From Paragordius varius (lineage: Eukaryota > Nematomorpha): DNA of 64,000 nucleotides. The translations under genes were made by a program, and so were the position numbers. Below are positions 12,362 to 24,795 of the stretch, piece after piece; positions within the stretch are counted from its first letter, which is position 1; each line of letters starts with the position of its first letter. Under the pieces are notes generated by a model, which did not search any database, was not told where the DNA came from, and saw only the letters and a program-made list of their open reading frames with translations. The stretch spans positions 1,116,001-1,180,000 of the forward strand of contig OZ176059.1 of NCBI GenBank assembly GCA_964247055.1, in the 5' to 3' direction.

Positions 12362-15300
12362 TATAAAAAACACTTTTAATAATTTTATTGGGGATAAATA
12401 ATTTTATGAATATATCAGTTTATTAATACTATATAATATTTAGTAAACGGCAAATTTGTTCATCTTTTTTTCAAGCCATAGATCATAGAAATGTATACTA
12501 AGGTTAAAAACACTTTTAATATCTTTTTTTGAGAGATTTATAAATAATTTCATGATTATAATAGTTTTTTTAATATTATTAAATATTTAATAAACGGCAA
12601 ATTTATTCAGTTTACTATATAAGCCATAGATCATAGAAATAAATGTACTAACATTGTATGAAAAATAAAGTAAAAAAAACGATGTTGTAAAAAAACATAA
12701 AACCACCCGTAAATTGCAAAATCATGTTTTTATAATAAGAAATATTATAAAAAAACTCTTTTATTATAAAATCCCGAAAAAAAATTTGATAAAAAAATTT
12801 GAGATTAAAAAGTTTTTGGCATAATCATTGATGTTACTAAGTTATATGTGCCCCCGATATTTAATTTCATAATATAGTGTGGTTAATATATTAATTAATT
12901 AATGATCATCAATAAAGCTTTTTACTGCTTTAGCCTGAGATTTTCGAAAACAAGTTATAATTAAATTAAGGATAATTTTCATAATCATTAATATTATAAA
13001 ACTGCATTAATAGCGCACATATAGAGATTAGAAGAATTCTATGAAATAAAGGTAAAAGTAACCAATGGTTTAAAAATTTGCTTAAAAGGGGTTTAATAGT
13101 GCTCTATATATACCATTTACAATTCAAATTCACCCTCAAATAATTTATATGTCATAAGATTATAAAATATACCTATATTGTTATATATTTTTAAAAAATA
13201 ATATTTTGTTTAAAATTGAAATAATACTGAAAAATTAATAAACTATGCCATAAAGATATATTTTATATTAATAATGAGTTATATTAGCTGCCCGAAAACA
13301 CATAATTTATTTTTAGGGTGAATTTAAACTGTAAATGGTATAATATATTAATGTTTATTAGTTACAACATTTTAGATTTTTTATTTATTATATAAATATG
13401 TGTTTTCCATGTATTTCTATTATGATATGCTATGATTTTTTTGTAACATTATTATTGTACATACCATATTTAAAACATAAAAAATCAAACATTATACTTA
13501 TTACAAACAAAAAAAATTTAAGCTAAATGTTAAAAAGAAAAAACTGATAAAAAAATAAAATAAAAATTATAAACTAACCCAAGAAACTAACAATAAAAGC
13601 TGTATCCGATCCTATAACATCTCGCGTGGGGACAGTTATGGGATTAGAACTACCAACGACATTTGTTGTGTGTTGAGAAGGTGTATCCAACAAAAAACCG
13701 AATGGAAGGAACTGTAAAATTTTTACATTAAAATTATGATTAGAAAAATAATATATATATGTATAGACACTTTTTGTAAAAGAAGTTAGAAAAAAACATA
13801 TATGGGCAAAAAAGTAAATTTAAATATTAAATGGTCGCGCGAAAAATAACTTTAACATTTAGATTCAAATTGGCGTATCTACCAGACTAAATTAAAGTTA
13901 GGATTTTTAAAAACTACTAAGGAAACAGTCCCAATTTAAATTTATGCTTCTATCCTAATAAAAATTATATAATATCCCAAAATATCTAAGTAAAATGTTT
14001 TGAAAAAAAAGCATGTCAAACTTACTTGGACGCCATTTTTATTTATAAAATTTTTACAATATATCGTACATGTATTTTGAACGGTAAAATTAAAGCTAAT
14101 TTTTTATTTAAATTACATCTAACATTGATAGAAATAGAAAAAGCGGTTTATTTAGCATTATTTTTCAATTTTACCAATGCACACATGTCACGTTGACTAA
14201 ATTCGGTTTTACCTTAAAATAAGTAATATCATTTTTTTTAAATAATTTTTTTTTTAACTATTTATAAAATATACATAGTAGAGCAAAATTTTTACAGTAT
14301 TTTTGATAAAAAGCGATAAAAAAGGAGTCTGTTTGCTATCGCTATCCTTTCTCAAAAATTGTTAAGTATTGTAGATATACCATTTACAATTCAAATTCAC
14401 CCTAAAAATTATGTGTTTTCGGGCTAATATAACTCATCATTAATATAAAATATATTCTTATGGCATAGTTTATAGGTAATTTTTAATCTTAAAAAAACAT
14501 TATTGGTGATTTTAAATTGTTTAAGGGTCAATTTGAACTGTAAATGGTATATAATTATTGTTATAAAAAACATACATACATACCTGATAACGTGAAAAAC
14601 CGGTATTAGAATTATTTCTATGCGTCCGCCCATCCCCCTCACTACTGCTATTAGACTCGATCATATGGATTGGGCGATCTAAAGCTATACATATAATTTA
14701 TATCAAAAATAAAATTTAGGTATTTAAATATATCAAACTAGCTAACAAATTAAACAGTAAAAATTATTATATACACAGAGATACTAATAGTAAGATTAAC
14801 GGAGTTAGCAATAGGCCTACAAAAGTAAAGATAGAAAATGTATTTTACGATATAACTTTTTTAATTATATATAATATATATGCAAAAATGATAGATTATA
14901 AATTTTAGCGTTTTAATTAAAAAATCAAAATAATAATTTAATTATAATAACAACATACGCGTATTAAGTGGAATGTTTGAAAAGTTATGATGTGGTATAA
15001 TGTGTTGAGCTCCTCCATCTATTAAATCACCATGATCACCGTCTCTAACGCCTATTTCAGCCGCTTTGGCTCTTTGAGCCTCCTCATAAGTCGGTAATTC
15101 ATTTACCGCCGTATACGGGGGTGGTATACTAAAATAATCGGGTGGTTTAGGTAAATTATCATTTATTAGTTCACTAGATTGAATAGTTGGATTGTTACCA
15201 TTACTGTTATCTTGTGCAGTATATGATAAAATATTACTATTATTATAATTGGGATTGTAGTTTGTCGTTATATTATTGCTTGGTTGATTATTTGTGTTAT

Positions 15301-15476
15301 GAGGTTGGGATATGATCGGATTGTTGGGTAAAACGGTATTTGGAGTTGTTTCTAAATAATATGTGAAATCATATAAAAAATATACCATTCGTATTATCAA
15401 TCTGAATAGTGGTATCAACTGTGGTAGAATTTTGTTTAGATTGGCTTTTGTCCGAATCAGATCTTAAATCAGTCAT
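9205..15476 (-). CDS. NDFIP: NDFIP family protein (Nedd4-family E3 ligase adaptor), 6 exons, 321 aa
   Basis: Membrane adaptor that recruits and activates Nedd4-type HECT ubiquitin ligases on Golgi/endosomal membranes. Exons 15476-15386, 15351-14959, 14678-14584, 13711-13579, 12133-12009 and 9333-9205; phases 1,1,0,1,0 all fit. A TAG lies 6 nt before the ATG in frame. The Asn/Ser-rich N-terminal half ends in three PY motifs: PPDY (100-103), PPPY (107-110) and LPTY (116-119), which bind WW domains. Three membrane segments follow: residues 227-250 with FIFNWIGFLFAVC, 257-278 with GALAGFGLSIVKW, and 290-310 with GLWWFLIILGALLF. Length lies between human NDFIP1 (221) and NDFIP2 (336). A minus-strand AATAAA (9117-9122) is about 85 nt past the stop. 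Introns 3, 4 and 5 hold MITEs; intron 1 is only 34 nt. Family assignment is firm; NDFIP1 versus NDFIP2 cannot be decided. Confidence 0.93.
9363..9643. mobile_element. Family B element, NDFIP intron 5
   Basis: Termini ATATACCATTTACAATTCAA and inverse TGAACTGTAAATGGTATAT, with 21-bp repeats of the GTGAATTTGAATTGTTCGAG type inside each arm. It begins 29 nt upstream of the last exon's acceptor. Confidence 0.85.
10195..11937. mobile_element. Family B element split by a long palindrome
   Basis: Family B termini at 10195 and 11937. Between the two halves lies an unrelated palindromic element (10315-11755). The right half carries the usual TTCGAGGGTGAATTTGAATT repeats and AAATGGTATAT end. Confidence 0.75.
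10315..11755. mobile_element. Foldback-like element C with ~500-590-bp arms
   Basis: The left arm (10315-10890) reappears inverted at 11263-11755: AGTATATACTAGC / TATATACTGG ends, AAGCTGGTAAATGGCAACAT, and TATACCGCGCCCTGTATTCT near the centre. Spacer of about 370 bp includes a (TA)n run (11048-11078). The arms differ by small indels and one larger gap. No ORF. Sits inside a family B copy in NDFIP intron 5. Confidence 0.8.
12150..12660. repeat. Three tandem ~150-200-bp units beside NDFIP exon 5
   Basis: Three copies of a unit with ATTATAAAAAACA, TTTAGTAAACGGCAAATTTG and AAGCCATAGATCATAGAAAT, starting near 12152, 12358 and 12500. One unit carries a (TA)n expansion (12331-12358). It starts 17 nt from the exon 5 acceptor. 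Confidence 0.7.
13108..13342. mobile_element. Family B element, NDFIP intron 4
   Basis: Ends ATATACCATTTACAATTCAA and AAACTGTAAATGGTATA. A short copy with few 21-bp repeats; interior TAATAATGAGTTATATTAG is shared with all B copies. Confidence 0.85.
13860..14275. repeat. Family H repeat, NDFIP intron 3
   Basis: Shares TTAAAGTTAGGATTTTTAAA, TTTATGCTTCTATCCTAATA and ACATCTAACATTGATAGAAA with copies near 38640-38970, 53985-54580 and 56270-56850. No coding capacity; class unknown. Confidence 0.7.
14375..14552. mobile_element. Family B element, NDFIP intron 3
   Basis: Short complete copy with both ATATACCATTTACAATTC-type ends. It stops 31 nt from the donor of exon 3. Confidence 0.85.
15352..15385 (-). 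other. 34-nt microintron in NDFIP
   Basis: Starts GTATAT and ends TTTAG on the minus strand. Reading through gives an in-frame TGA after six codons. Removing exactly 34 nt joins phase 1 (AAT G|AA ACA) into the long frame with the PY motifs. Other introns of the same gene are about 0.3-2.7 kb. Confidence 0.8.
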
Positions 15477-16239
15477 AACTAACTAGAAAGTGTGAAAATC
15501 AATGTTTATATAAGATAAAGGTATTTCATCATTGCTAATAACAAAATGCACACAGGACATATATTTTGGTAGATAGATGTGTCAGCATTATTAGTACTTT
15601 TGTTTTGGGCCTTACAAGTAATCCAAAAAAATTCGACTGTTTTAGCAATGATTCAAGTAAAATCGCATTTTTATTATTTTAAATAAAAATTTTTGGTGAA
15701 AGCTAATTGTTTCATTCAAAAATTACCATTTCATATAATCATATATGAAAAACATATCTTTTTTATCAAATTTTAAGATTTATCCTTCAAAAATATGAAA
15801 TTTGTAGCCCAGACTAAAATGGGCTGGTTTATTTATAATAAACTTAAAAATACCGATTTTGCGATAATAACTTTTAATATATGGTGGATTATAATCATTT
15901 TTAAAATAAACCTTTTTTAAAAATATTTTATTAAAGTTTTTAAGCGCATAATGTTTTGAAGCATAGGGCAAACGGTATAAAAACACTTTAAGATATTATT
16001 AACACTTTTCTATACGATTATTTGACGCTAAACAAGTTTATCACTTCAAAATTTTATTAAAACATTTGGTCATCAATAATTTTTTGAGAAAACACATTAA
16101 ATTGTAAGATTAAAAATATTTTTGATCTAAATCTGAGTCATAAAAAAAATTCTGAATCATCAAATAATATAAAAAAATTATCTCTTTCGTTTTCACCATG
16201 CCAAAAAACATTGTAAAATACGTTTATCTGCTAAAAATT

Positions 16240-16440
16240 AAAATTTTTAGCTAAGTATCTTTTTTTCGGAATATTTTTTGATATAACAGAGGTTACTCAC
16301 AAAAAACTTAAAAAGCCGCAAAAAAGGCCGTGCATTATATAATGAAAAATTGCATAGCAGCTGACAATTGCGCAGATATTTATAAACTACATTAAAAAAT
16401 ATAATAAATAATTCAGGACTATAAAAAAGCACTTTTAGGG
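16240..16440. repeat. Family M repeat
   Basis: Carries AAAAAGGCCGTGCATTATAT and AAAAAGCACTTTTAGGGCTG, which recur in diverged form near 57300-57530 and 58570-58790. Looks like an old MITE; ends not defined. Confidence 0.5.
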
Positions 16441-17284
16441 CTGGCTTCACTGATTTAGCGTATATGAAAAATTATTTTCTCACAATCTTATATTTGCGTT
16501 TATTAAAAAAACTATCACATTTTGAAACTGCGAAGTCACATCTAAAAATTAAAATTTAATTTGAATTTAGTTTTTGCTTTAAAAATAATTGATATTATTC
16601 AAGGATGATTAATAAAGCATATAGCTTTGGCTATCTTATTTTGTTTAGCATATGGTGCACTAACTTTGCGACAAACTAAGAGGTTATATTTATTTTCTAG
16701 ATGCCTCGTATGACCCAAACAAAATTACCATGAGAATTATACAATTATCTATCAGAATATATATTTCATCAGAATATTTTTTGTTTCTGTGTGTGAAGCA
16801 ACTATCACCTTTATTGAATGACTCATGAAGCCCAAAACCGAAAGCGAGAATCCTGATACATTTGTTTATTAAAGGATATATAATTTTTCATATTGCTAAG
16901 CCCCTCGATTTTGCACAATGTGTTATGCAAAATTTTTTACAAAGTGAATTATAAGTTTAAATTTTGGTTAAATCGCCAGAATTATTTTAAAATTTTAATT
17001 TAGATTGATTTGATCAAATAACAGCGGATTTTGGTTAATGATTGGAATTATAATCAGCGTTTTGCATTTATTACAGTTGGGTGCTGTCCAATTTTCAGTT
17101 ATAAGATATGAAAGCTTTTTTTAATATATAAGCCCATGTTTAATAATCATTTCAAAACGCTGACACAGAAAACACCATAAGTCGGTCATTGAAGCGTTAA
17201 CTAACCTAAAAAAGCAATCGATATTTTTTCAATATTTAAAAGTTGACTGTTTATTTCTATTGGGATATAATTCAAATTTTAAAT

Positions 17285-17456
17285 CAGGGGTGTTCAACAC
17301 AAAGGATTTGTGGCTTACATTTGAAAATATAAACATAGTTTGTTGCCAATTGGATGGATTTAATGAGAGTTTAAAGATATATCAATTTTAATATGATTTC
17401 GTATTGCAAATAATAGATTTCCAAATTTTTTGCGAGTCTTATGTGGACCACCCCTG
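17285..17456. mobile_element. hAT-like MITE (family P)
   Basis: Begins CAGGGGTGTTCAACACAAAG and ends GTGGACCACCCCTG. Short, non-coding. The flanking 8-mers do not match clearly. Confidence 0.6.
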
Positions 17457-18188
17457 TGTTAAAGCAATGGTATTTGGAATTTTTTAGTCTATCTTATAAT
17501 TAAATCATAGATAATAACTTTTACCAATTTATTGCCAAAAACCAGTGAAAATTTTCAAATATTTTTAAATTATTATATATTTAATAAAGAGTTAAATTGC
17601 ATTGTAAATATTTTCCTCCATATGTTTCACACTGTTGCAACCTGTTAAAAGAGGAGCTAAAACATTTCTCCACAAAAAATTACCGCTAATATTTATAGTT
17701 CCTTAATTTCTGTTATTAGATATACTTTTTATTGTTTAATGTTAAAAAAACACTTTGTTAATAAGCGTTATTCATTTATCAGTTACTATTATTTCTAAAA
17801 CGGATTGAAAGGAGTTTTGTTCATTGGTGCTCTAATGACGAATCTAAAATTAACTACCATATTGAGAATTAATTATATAAAAGATAAATAATGTCTAACT
17901 AAATCATTATAATTTTTTTTAAGAAAAGAAAATTTTAAGTTAATCAATACAATTTATTTAATTTACGTTCTATACAGAATGTGGGAGAGAGAGACTCCAA
18001 AATTATTAGATTATTAATATTATAAATTATTAAACTTTTTTTCATTAACGTTAAATCTTATTTTATGATAGAGTATGCATATGGTAACAATCATATATTT
18101 TTTAATATAAGGTTCAAAATATAATTAATATACACAAACCAAAATATATTAGGACTATAATAGTATATATATCTAAATATATATTATT

Positions 18189-20365
18189 ATGAGCTCTAAA
18201 AAACATTCGAAAGATAAATCAAGTCCAGAATCACATCCAATGTGTTATGAAAGCGAAAAAGCCAAAGAAAAGTGCATTCATGATAAAGGTTTGCCACATG
18301 CTTCTTAAAACTATACGGACAAAACGTAAAACCTAAATTAATCCTAGTAATATACTTGATATAATAATATAATTGATTATGTTATTAATATACATCCTAA
18401 TTTTATACTTTGGAACTTAAAACAATGAGTTATTTTAAATTAATAAGATTTAAAAAGTATGGTGTTGTCTTTCGAGAAAAAAATATTTGTCTTTATATTT
18501 TTACGTTTTGTCCGTATAATTTCAATTTTACTGTAAATTACAACAATTTTTTTAAAATTTATAACAAAGTAAAAAAGATATATATACAAAACTACTATTC
18601 TTTTTATTTTTTAAAAAATGAGGATTTGTCCGCTCAATATTTTGATACTAATATAGCTAACATAGACTTAAACATATCCAAATCATTTTGCCTCTATTTA
18701 TGCATAAACACAATTATTATTTATAAGGAAAACAAAATTGCTATGAATGCTCGGGTTTTTTGTTTTTCGATCAAATTAGCTTTGATCATATCCTATGTTT
18801 TTACACTCATAAATAATGTGGCTAATTATACACCATATAAAAATGTAAAATATGTTTAAATTTTTCAGCAAAATTTAAAATAACACTTTCTGAATTAAAA
18901 CGATATAATAAACTAAAATATATTACAAATTAATCTTGAATTTCTTTCTCTGAGGCTTATTACCAATTTTTTATATGTCCCCAGAAAAAAATTATGATTT
19001 CGGTTTCATAAAATCGAATTCAATTTTATTATCGAAACTCTAAATTTTATTGACAAAGAACATTTTATTTTTTTGAATATTTTGTATTCGTTGAATGTTA
19101 GTCGAGTTTAACATATATATATATATATCGTCATATTGATCGCGATTAGGGTTAAAAATATAAGGCTCAATATTCGCATCATTACTATTATTTTTGAGAT
19201 AAAATTAAATTAAATTCTTCAGTTGATTTTTAATTAATATATATATCATAAATTTTATAATTTTTAATTTCTATATGATCCATATTATATTAAAAAATAT
19301 ATTTAAAAATTTGTATTCGTTTTTTTGGCTTATTTTGAGGGCTAAAATTTATTCTAGAAAAAACCTATTGGACATAATGATACCAGTTTAGAAAAATTTA
19401 GATATAGATGTGCCAAATAATATTATATAGAATGTGCTTAAGTTATCCTTATTTAAGTGTCTCAACCTCAACTTACATCGAGGTGGATTATAAAAATGTA
19501 AAAGACAAAGGGTTATGACGCTAGATTGGCCTGATTTGTAATAATTATTGGTTATTATTTAAATTTGATAATTTTGTAAAAGATGTCAAAATAATAATGT
19601 ATAATCCACAAAAATCTTGGTTTATTGATTTTGTTTATATGTGTCTCCATATACCATTTGCACTTCAAGAGTGTCCTTAAAATTTCAAGTTCGTCCTTAA
19701 AATTTTTATATTTTGATACCATAACTTTTGCATGTATTTTTTAATTTTATTATTTTTTAACCTAATTTTCTTGGTTTATTATATATTTATTCATTAGAAA
19801 AAAAATATTCAAAAACCACATTTTTTATTTCAAACTAATTTTTTTTTGCAATTTAACAAAATTATTAACTTTTGAATGTTTTCAATGTAAAATTGTGAAT
19901 AATAACCCAAAAAACTTATATATTATTAAATTACGTGTTAAAATCTGATAAATATCCAAAATAATTTCAAGAAATTAATAATATACGGTTTTTCAAGGAT
20001 TAAAAGTTGATATTGATTTAAAATATATCTTTAATGATAGAAAATAGGTTCAAAACGATAAAATAGATGAATGATATCCGATTTTAAGGTTTAAACAAAA
20101 CAAAAATGTTAAAGGGCCAACTTGAAATGTTCAACCACCAACTTGAGGTGTTCAAGGACACTTTTGAAGTGCAAACGGTATATTAAGCTAGGCAATATCT
20201 GTCGGTATTATATCCCCTGAGACCAATCATTTTATTTGGCCTGTCAAAATTTTTTGGTACGTACTACTTTAAACTATATATTAAATAATAGGTGAAGCAA
20301 ATTGTAAAAAGATGATAGAAGCTTATCTCAAATGTATGCGTGATATGGAAAAAAAATCCCACTAA
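18189..20365 (+). CDS. COX17: COX17-like twin CX9C protein, 2 exons, 57 aa
   Basis: Cox17 carries copper in the mitochondrial intermembrane space for cytochrome oxidase assembly. Exons 18189-18288 and 20292-20365; the GT-AG join is phase 1 and rebuilds DKGEANCKKMIEAYLKCM, aligning with the EKGEEHCGHLIEAHKECM region of human COX17. An in-frame TAA lies at 18174-18176, just before the ATG. Four cysteines form two CX9C pairs (residues 19/29 and 38/48), the coiled-coil-helix-coiled-coil-helix signature. Human COX17 has 63 aa. Odd point: the copper-binding Cys-Cys just before the first CX9C is replaced, the segment reading SHPMCY. So it is either a divergent Cox17 using other ligands (His, Met, Cys) or a related CX9C protein without copper transfer. 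The 2.0-kb intron holds a J and an A element. Confidence 0.82.
18308..18535. mobile_element. Family J MITE, COX17-like intron
   Basis: Begins ACTATACGGACAAAACGTAA and ends TACGTTTTGTCCGTAT. Starts 19 nt after the splice donor of exon 1. A downstream 149-codon ORF (18410-18859) runs out of the element into unique A+T-rich DNA and shows no domain. Confidence 0.7.
19649..20183. mobile_element. Family A element, COX17-like intron
   Basis: Both ends present: ATATACCATTTGCACTTCAA and inverse TTGAAGTGCAAACGGTATAT, with a few 21-bp repeats at each side and the standard A interior (GTTGATATTGATTTAAAATA). Confidence 0.88.
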
Positions 20366-20849
20366 AACTCAATTTTGTCCCATTGTATAATTCTTATTCT
20401 ATATTGTATTACATATGTTTCATATATAATGTTAAATTGATGTCAATGATGTGAATATAGTATACGTTTTATTATATTTTATGTGGTTTTATATCAATTA
20501 CTAGCTGTCCCTGTCACGCTTAGCTGTGATATAGTCGCACCTATAATTATAATTAAAAATTTGCAATAAATAGAGCTAATGGAGATAAAATAAAAAACGT
20601 ATTTAATAAAAAAATATCTTTAATTTTTCTTTTACGGGTTTTTGCATAGGCTCAAATATTGTTTACTCGAAATTGACCATGTTTAAAATGTCCCTTATTA
20701 ACGTTAATATTCAACTATTATTGGATTTAATTTGAGATTTTCGTTTTACGAAATCATGGTTAATAGTTCTATTTTGAAATTGTGTTTACACATCTCGGAT
20801 CAAGGGATAAAAAAAGTAAATTATTTGTGGTCCCTTTTTTAAGGAAAGA

Positions 20850-22380
20850 ATGATAGACGAATTCGCCAGATATGTATTTAACTGAACTCGTATGGCTTTT
20901 TAAGTTTTTTAATCGGCTCCAAAACAACGCCATTTTTGTATGGCATCTCAGTTTTAAACCGGTAGACCCCACCCATAGATCCATATGGAAAAGCGCTGAG
21001 TTAATGCCTTTATAGAGCAAATATTTAGAATCATCTTTGATACCATCATCTCATGGGTATTCGAAAAAACAACACTTAATCGTTATATGATGGCGTATTT
21101 TAGGGGCAAAAAGGCCCCAAATTAACGGCTAATTAAAAAACGCCTGACCATTTTTATCTAGTTACAGGTAATATTTCAAGCTTTTAATGAACTCATATGG
21201 CTTCATAAATTTTCTGTAAATTAGCTCCAAAATAACGCAATTTCCTATAGTGGCGCAGTTTTTCGGGTAGCCCCTTATCCAGGGGCAGGTATAAAAAAGC
21301 GTAAAGCAAAATTTTGCCTTTATATGGGGAATATCTGGAATTATCATTCATTCCATATTTTCTTTATAGTTTATGGAAAAATGGCTTCAAAACTAAATAA
21401 TAGTTCAATGATAGCGTTTTAGGGCTTAAAGGGCCTATTTAACCGCTAATATAAAAGAACCGCTCCACTTAAATTTTTGGCTTTTTACAGGTAATATTTC
21501 AGGCCCTTAAAAAACTTATATGGCTTGATAAGTTTTCTGAAAAGTAACACCTAAACAAGGCAATTTTTATATGGTGGCACAGTTTTAGGCTGGTAGCTTC
21601 CTACCCAAAGACTGAGACAAAAAAGCACTTAAAATTTTTGACCTTTTAAGAATACCTGGAATCGAAAGATTCCATATGCTCTTATTAGTTTTTTAAAAAT
21701 TGCCTCAAAATTGAAAAATCATTCTATGGTGGCGCATTTTTCAGGGCGTGAAGGGCCTAATTAACGGCTAATTTTAAAAAACAGAGCGATCTAAATTTTT
21801 GCCTTGTTACGGGTAATATCATTGATAGGTTTTCTGATATTTAGCCCCAAAGGCACGCTGATGGGACGGGTCAGTTTGTAGCGGGTATCTCCTTACCCAG
21901 CAGCTATGAAAAAAAACGCTTGACTAAAATTTTTGCCTTTTAACAGGGAATACCGGAAATCCTTATTAAATTTTTACGGTCTCATACTTTGGGCAAAAAA
22001 TAGATTCAAAAAATTATTTTTGGGGCTTTGTTTTTTTTGAAAAAAATGGCATTTTACAGGGGGAGCGAGTAAAAAGAGGGCCTAAATTAAAAAAGCGAGC
22101 CGATTATGTTCGGCGCAATCGAAAATAAGTTAACAAAAATCATATTTGAATTCAAATGGTCCAACACGTTTTCGGAAAAATTGTCTCATAGACACGATTT
22201 TTATGGACTTTTGTTTTTTAAAAAAACCCGTTAGAAATGGGGGCCTAATTCAAAAAAACAGCGAACCTATTATCAGGGCATCCATTAATAATTATATTTT
22301 TTCGACATTTGGATTTGAATGGGTCTACCGGTTTTCCGGATACAGATCACAAAGCCAGCATTTTCCAATTTTATATATAG
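20850..22380. repeat. Array of ~320-bp tandem units (copy 1)
   Basis: About four diverged units; GGTAATATTTCAAGC-like starts recur near 21168, 21490 and 21810. Each unit has an ATATGGCTT...AAGTTTTCTG block, a GGGTAGCCCCTTACCC-like block, TTTTGCCTTT and TTAACGGCTAATT. It ends in a unique tail (TTCGGCGCAATCGAAAATAA, then CAAAGCCAGCATTTTCC). Less A+T-rich than its surroundings. The same array lies inverted at 58911-60150. Small ORFs here are not conserved. A CTAGCTGTCCCTGTCACGCT motif lies just upstream near 20500. Confidence 0.75.
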
Positions 22381-22394
22381 GTACATAAAAGATC

Positions 22395-22840
22395 TTTTAT
22401 TTTATGACAATTTAATTATTGTTATATGTTTATTTAATTTTAAGTTAATGTAATTAAATTTTAACGTTGAATTATGATTTTTTTGTATCATCAATATTTA
22501 AAGCTAATTATTTTCAACATTTTAATTTTTCTTATAAATTGTGTTATTTCAAGAGTCCTTAAATACTTTAAATTGGTTCTAACATTTTTTATCGTTATTT
22601 TTGTATGTAAAATTCTATTTTTTAAATTTAAACAAATAACTTTATTTAGTAATTTTTCATTTAAAAAACAACTTTATTTGTTTTAAACTAATTTTCTTAA
22701 ATATAACAATATTATAAAAATATAAACGTTTTAAACTAACTACTACAATCAATAACTTATAAAACTTAGATATTTTTATTAGTTAAAAAATTATGGAAAA
22801 TAATAGTACGGTTTTAAAAAAATTAATTTATATATTTTAC
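22395..22840. repeat. Fragment of a family O element joined to a degenerate family A copy
   Basis: 22395-22540 resembles the inner arm of the O element (AAGTTAATGTAATTAAATTT as at 60655). From 22545 the text (TTTCAAGAGTCCTTAAATAC) resembles family A. Both are diverged. Confidence 0.55.
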
Positions 22841-24758
22841 GATACTCGCTCATGTGACATTCCAAAATAAGTCAGTAAATTTTTTACCCTCATAAACCAG
22901 ATGACCAAAAAATGAAAAAATAAAAAACATAGTTTTATTTTGATTTAGAAATTTTTTTACTGAATGAAATTATGAATGTAAAAATTGGTGAGTTTAGCTA
23001 GTAAATAATTACTTAATTATAGTTTCATAAAAAATTTTTGTCTTCTAAGTTTTGAACTGAGAATTTATAGAAACCCTATTTATCATTTTAGTTTTTATAT
23101 GTAATATTTTCTAAAATAATAATAAACCTAATAATCTCAACTTTTATTATTTTTTGAATTATAGTTAATCCTTAATTTTTAATCTTTGGCCGATTTTGAT
23201 TTTATTTCATAATCAATAAGCCGGTTTTAGCTCAATCAAAAAATTATTTTGCCAATTTTTTTTACAAGTATTAGACCCTATAAAGGCAAAAAAAGCTCGA
23301 AAATTTAAATGTAAATTTAATAAAATAAAGATTTGACTATACAAGCGCATTAAAGACGTTATGGAAATGGCTGGCAATATATAGGCATCTAACCTGTTTT
23401 TTGTGATAAAACACATAAAATTATTAATGAACTTGTCGTTGACGATAGGTTTAGAATGAATGTTTCAATAATAATTCGGATATTGTACTTTTTCGATTGT
23501 GATATTGGATCTACTGTCCACAAAATGTATAATTTAGCAGTCTTAACAATTCTTTCATCATATGGAGGCATAATAATAATTTTATCAAGTGGTAATTAAA
23601 AACTTGCTTCCATACCTCAATTATGGCCTGATGTCGGTTCTCCCGTGTGATTTTTACTGTTCTAGGCTGGCTGTTAGAGTAAACCGTTAAAAATTCATAT
23701 AGCCTCCTACAAGGTTTAGCCTTGTCAACGAGTGTAATGGCAGCGTTTTTGGTTCTACACATTTTAGCGAAGAAGTGGTTGGGTTTTCTGCATTTGTGTT
23801 GCGCATTCCGGTTCTAGGCGGGACACTTGGATTCATGTTATGTAACGCTTCTTGCATGAATGTGACCGAGGTTTTGCTTGTTCTAATCTATTTAAATTGA
23901 TAATACCATTGTTTTAAATGGTATTGTATTATCAATATGTTGTTTTATAAATGCATATATAACGAACGAGATATTGGCGATTGTTGGACTATAGATCCAC
24001 ATCCACATCCGAGTTTGAGCGATGATGCCATAATTGAAATAACAAACATTTTAACATTAATAAATGGCACCTCCTGTACAAAGCAGGCAGGAATAAATTC
24101 GGCTGTAACCTAGGGCATTATACGAAAAAAATTAAACAAAACCCCAAACTAGTATACAACCGATGAAAACTCAAAAGCTGCTCAACTTTATGATTATGCC
24201 GCCTAAGGAGCACGGCTGAATACCGTTGATTATGCCCTTTAAGTCCACTTTATCTGAATTATAACGTGAAAATAAAAAGTTTGAGTGGTAAAAATGTATA
24301 TATACATATATAACCAAAAAACTAAGTTTCTTATTTATATCTATTGAAATAATTATTAATGAATGATGGATGTTATGTTATTTCAGCATTATTGTAAACA
24401 ATTATTGGATACCTGGATAGGATACGGAAGCGGCGAGATATGCAAAATTAGCATATGTTGCCTGAGATCAAAGCATTCAACACTAAACAGTATGGATTTT
24501 GTTTGTGAATTTGCTCTCCACCTACAATATAAACCATACTATCTTTTGATAAATTACTCCATTAATTTTAAAACAGCACAACCATGTCTAGCCCATTTCA
24601 AATGTGTCCAACAATCCTCCAATTTAAACCCATATTTTTATTATTCATTGTAAGCATTTGTATGTGATCAAGACTCTATTCTACTCTCTGATGATTTGTC
24701 AGAATTCCATTTGATACCTCCAATTATTATATAAAGCGTCTCTCTACAGTTTTATAAA

Positions 24759-24795
<37 letters not shown>

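Larger units (their letters stand above)
15477..18188. other. Divergent intergenic spacer, NDFIP and COX17-like
   Basis: Both genes fire outward from this 2.7-kb spacer. It holds a family M repeat (about 16240-16440) and a hAT-like MITE (17285-17456). No exon or promoter motif stands out. Confidence 0.5.

Noticed and set aside
18410-18859. 149-codon plus ORF in the COX17-like intron
   Set aside because: Starts inside a family J MITE, low-complexity A+T-rich composition (Phe, Ile, Asn, Tyr), no domain, and lies wholly in an intron.
20500-20600. CTAGCTGTCCCTGTCACGCT as the tail of a known LINE or SINE
   Set aside because: Similar motifs are common at invertebrate repeat ends, but there is no body, promoter box or target duplication to support a call.
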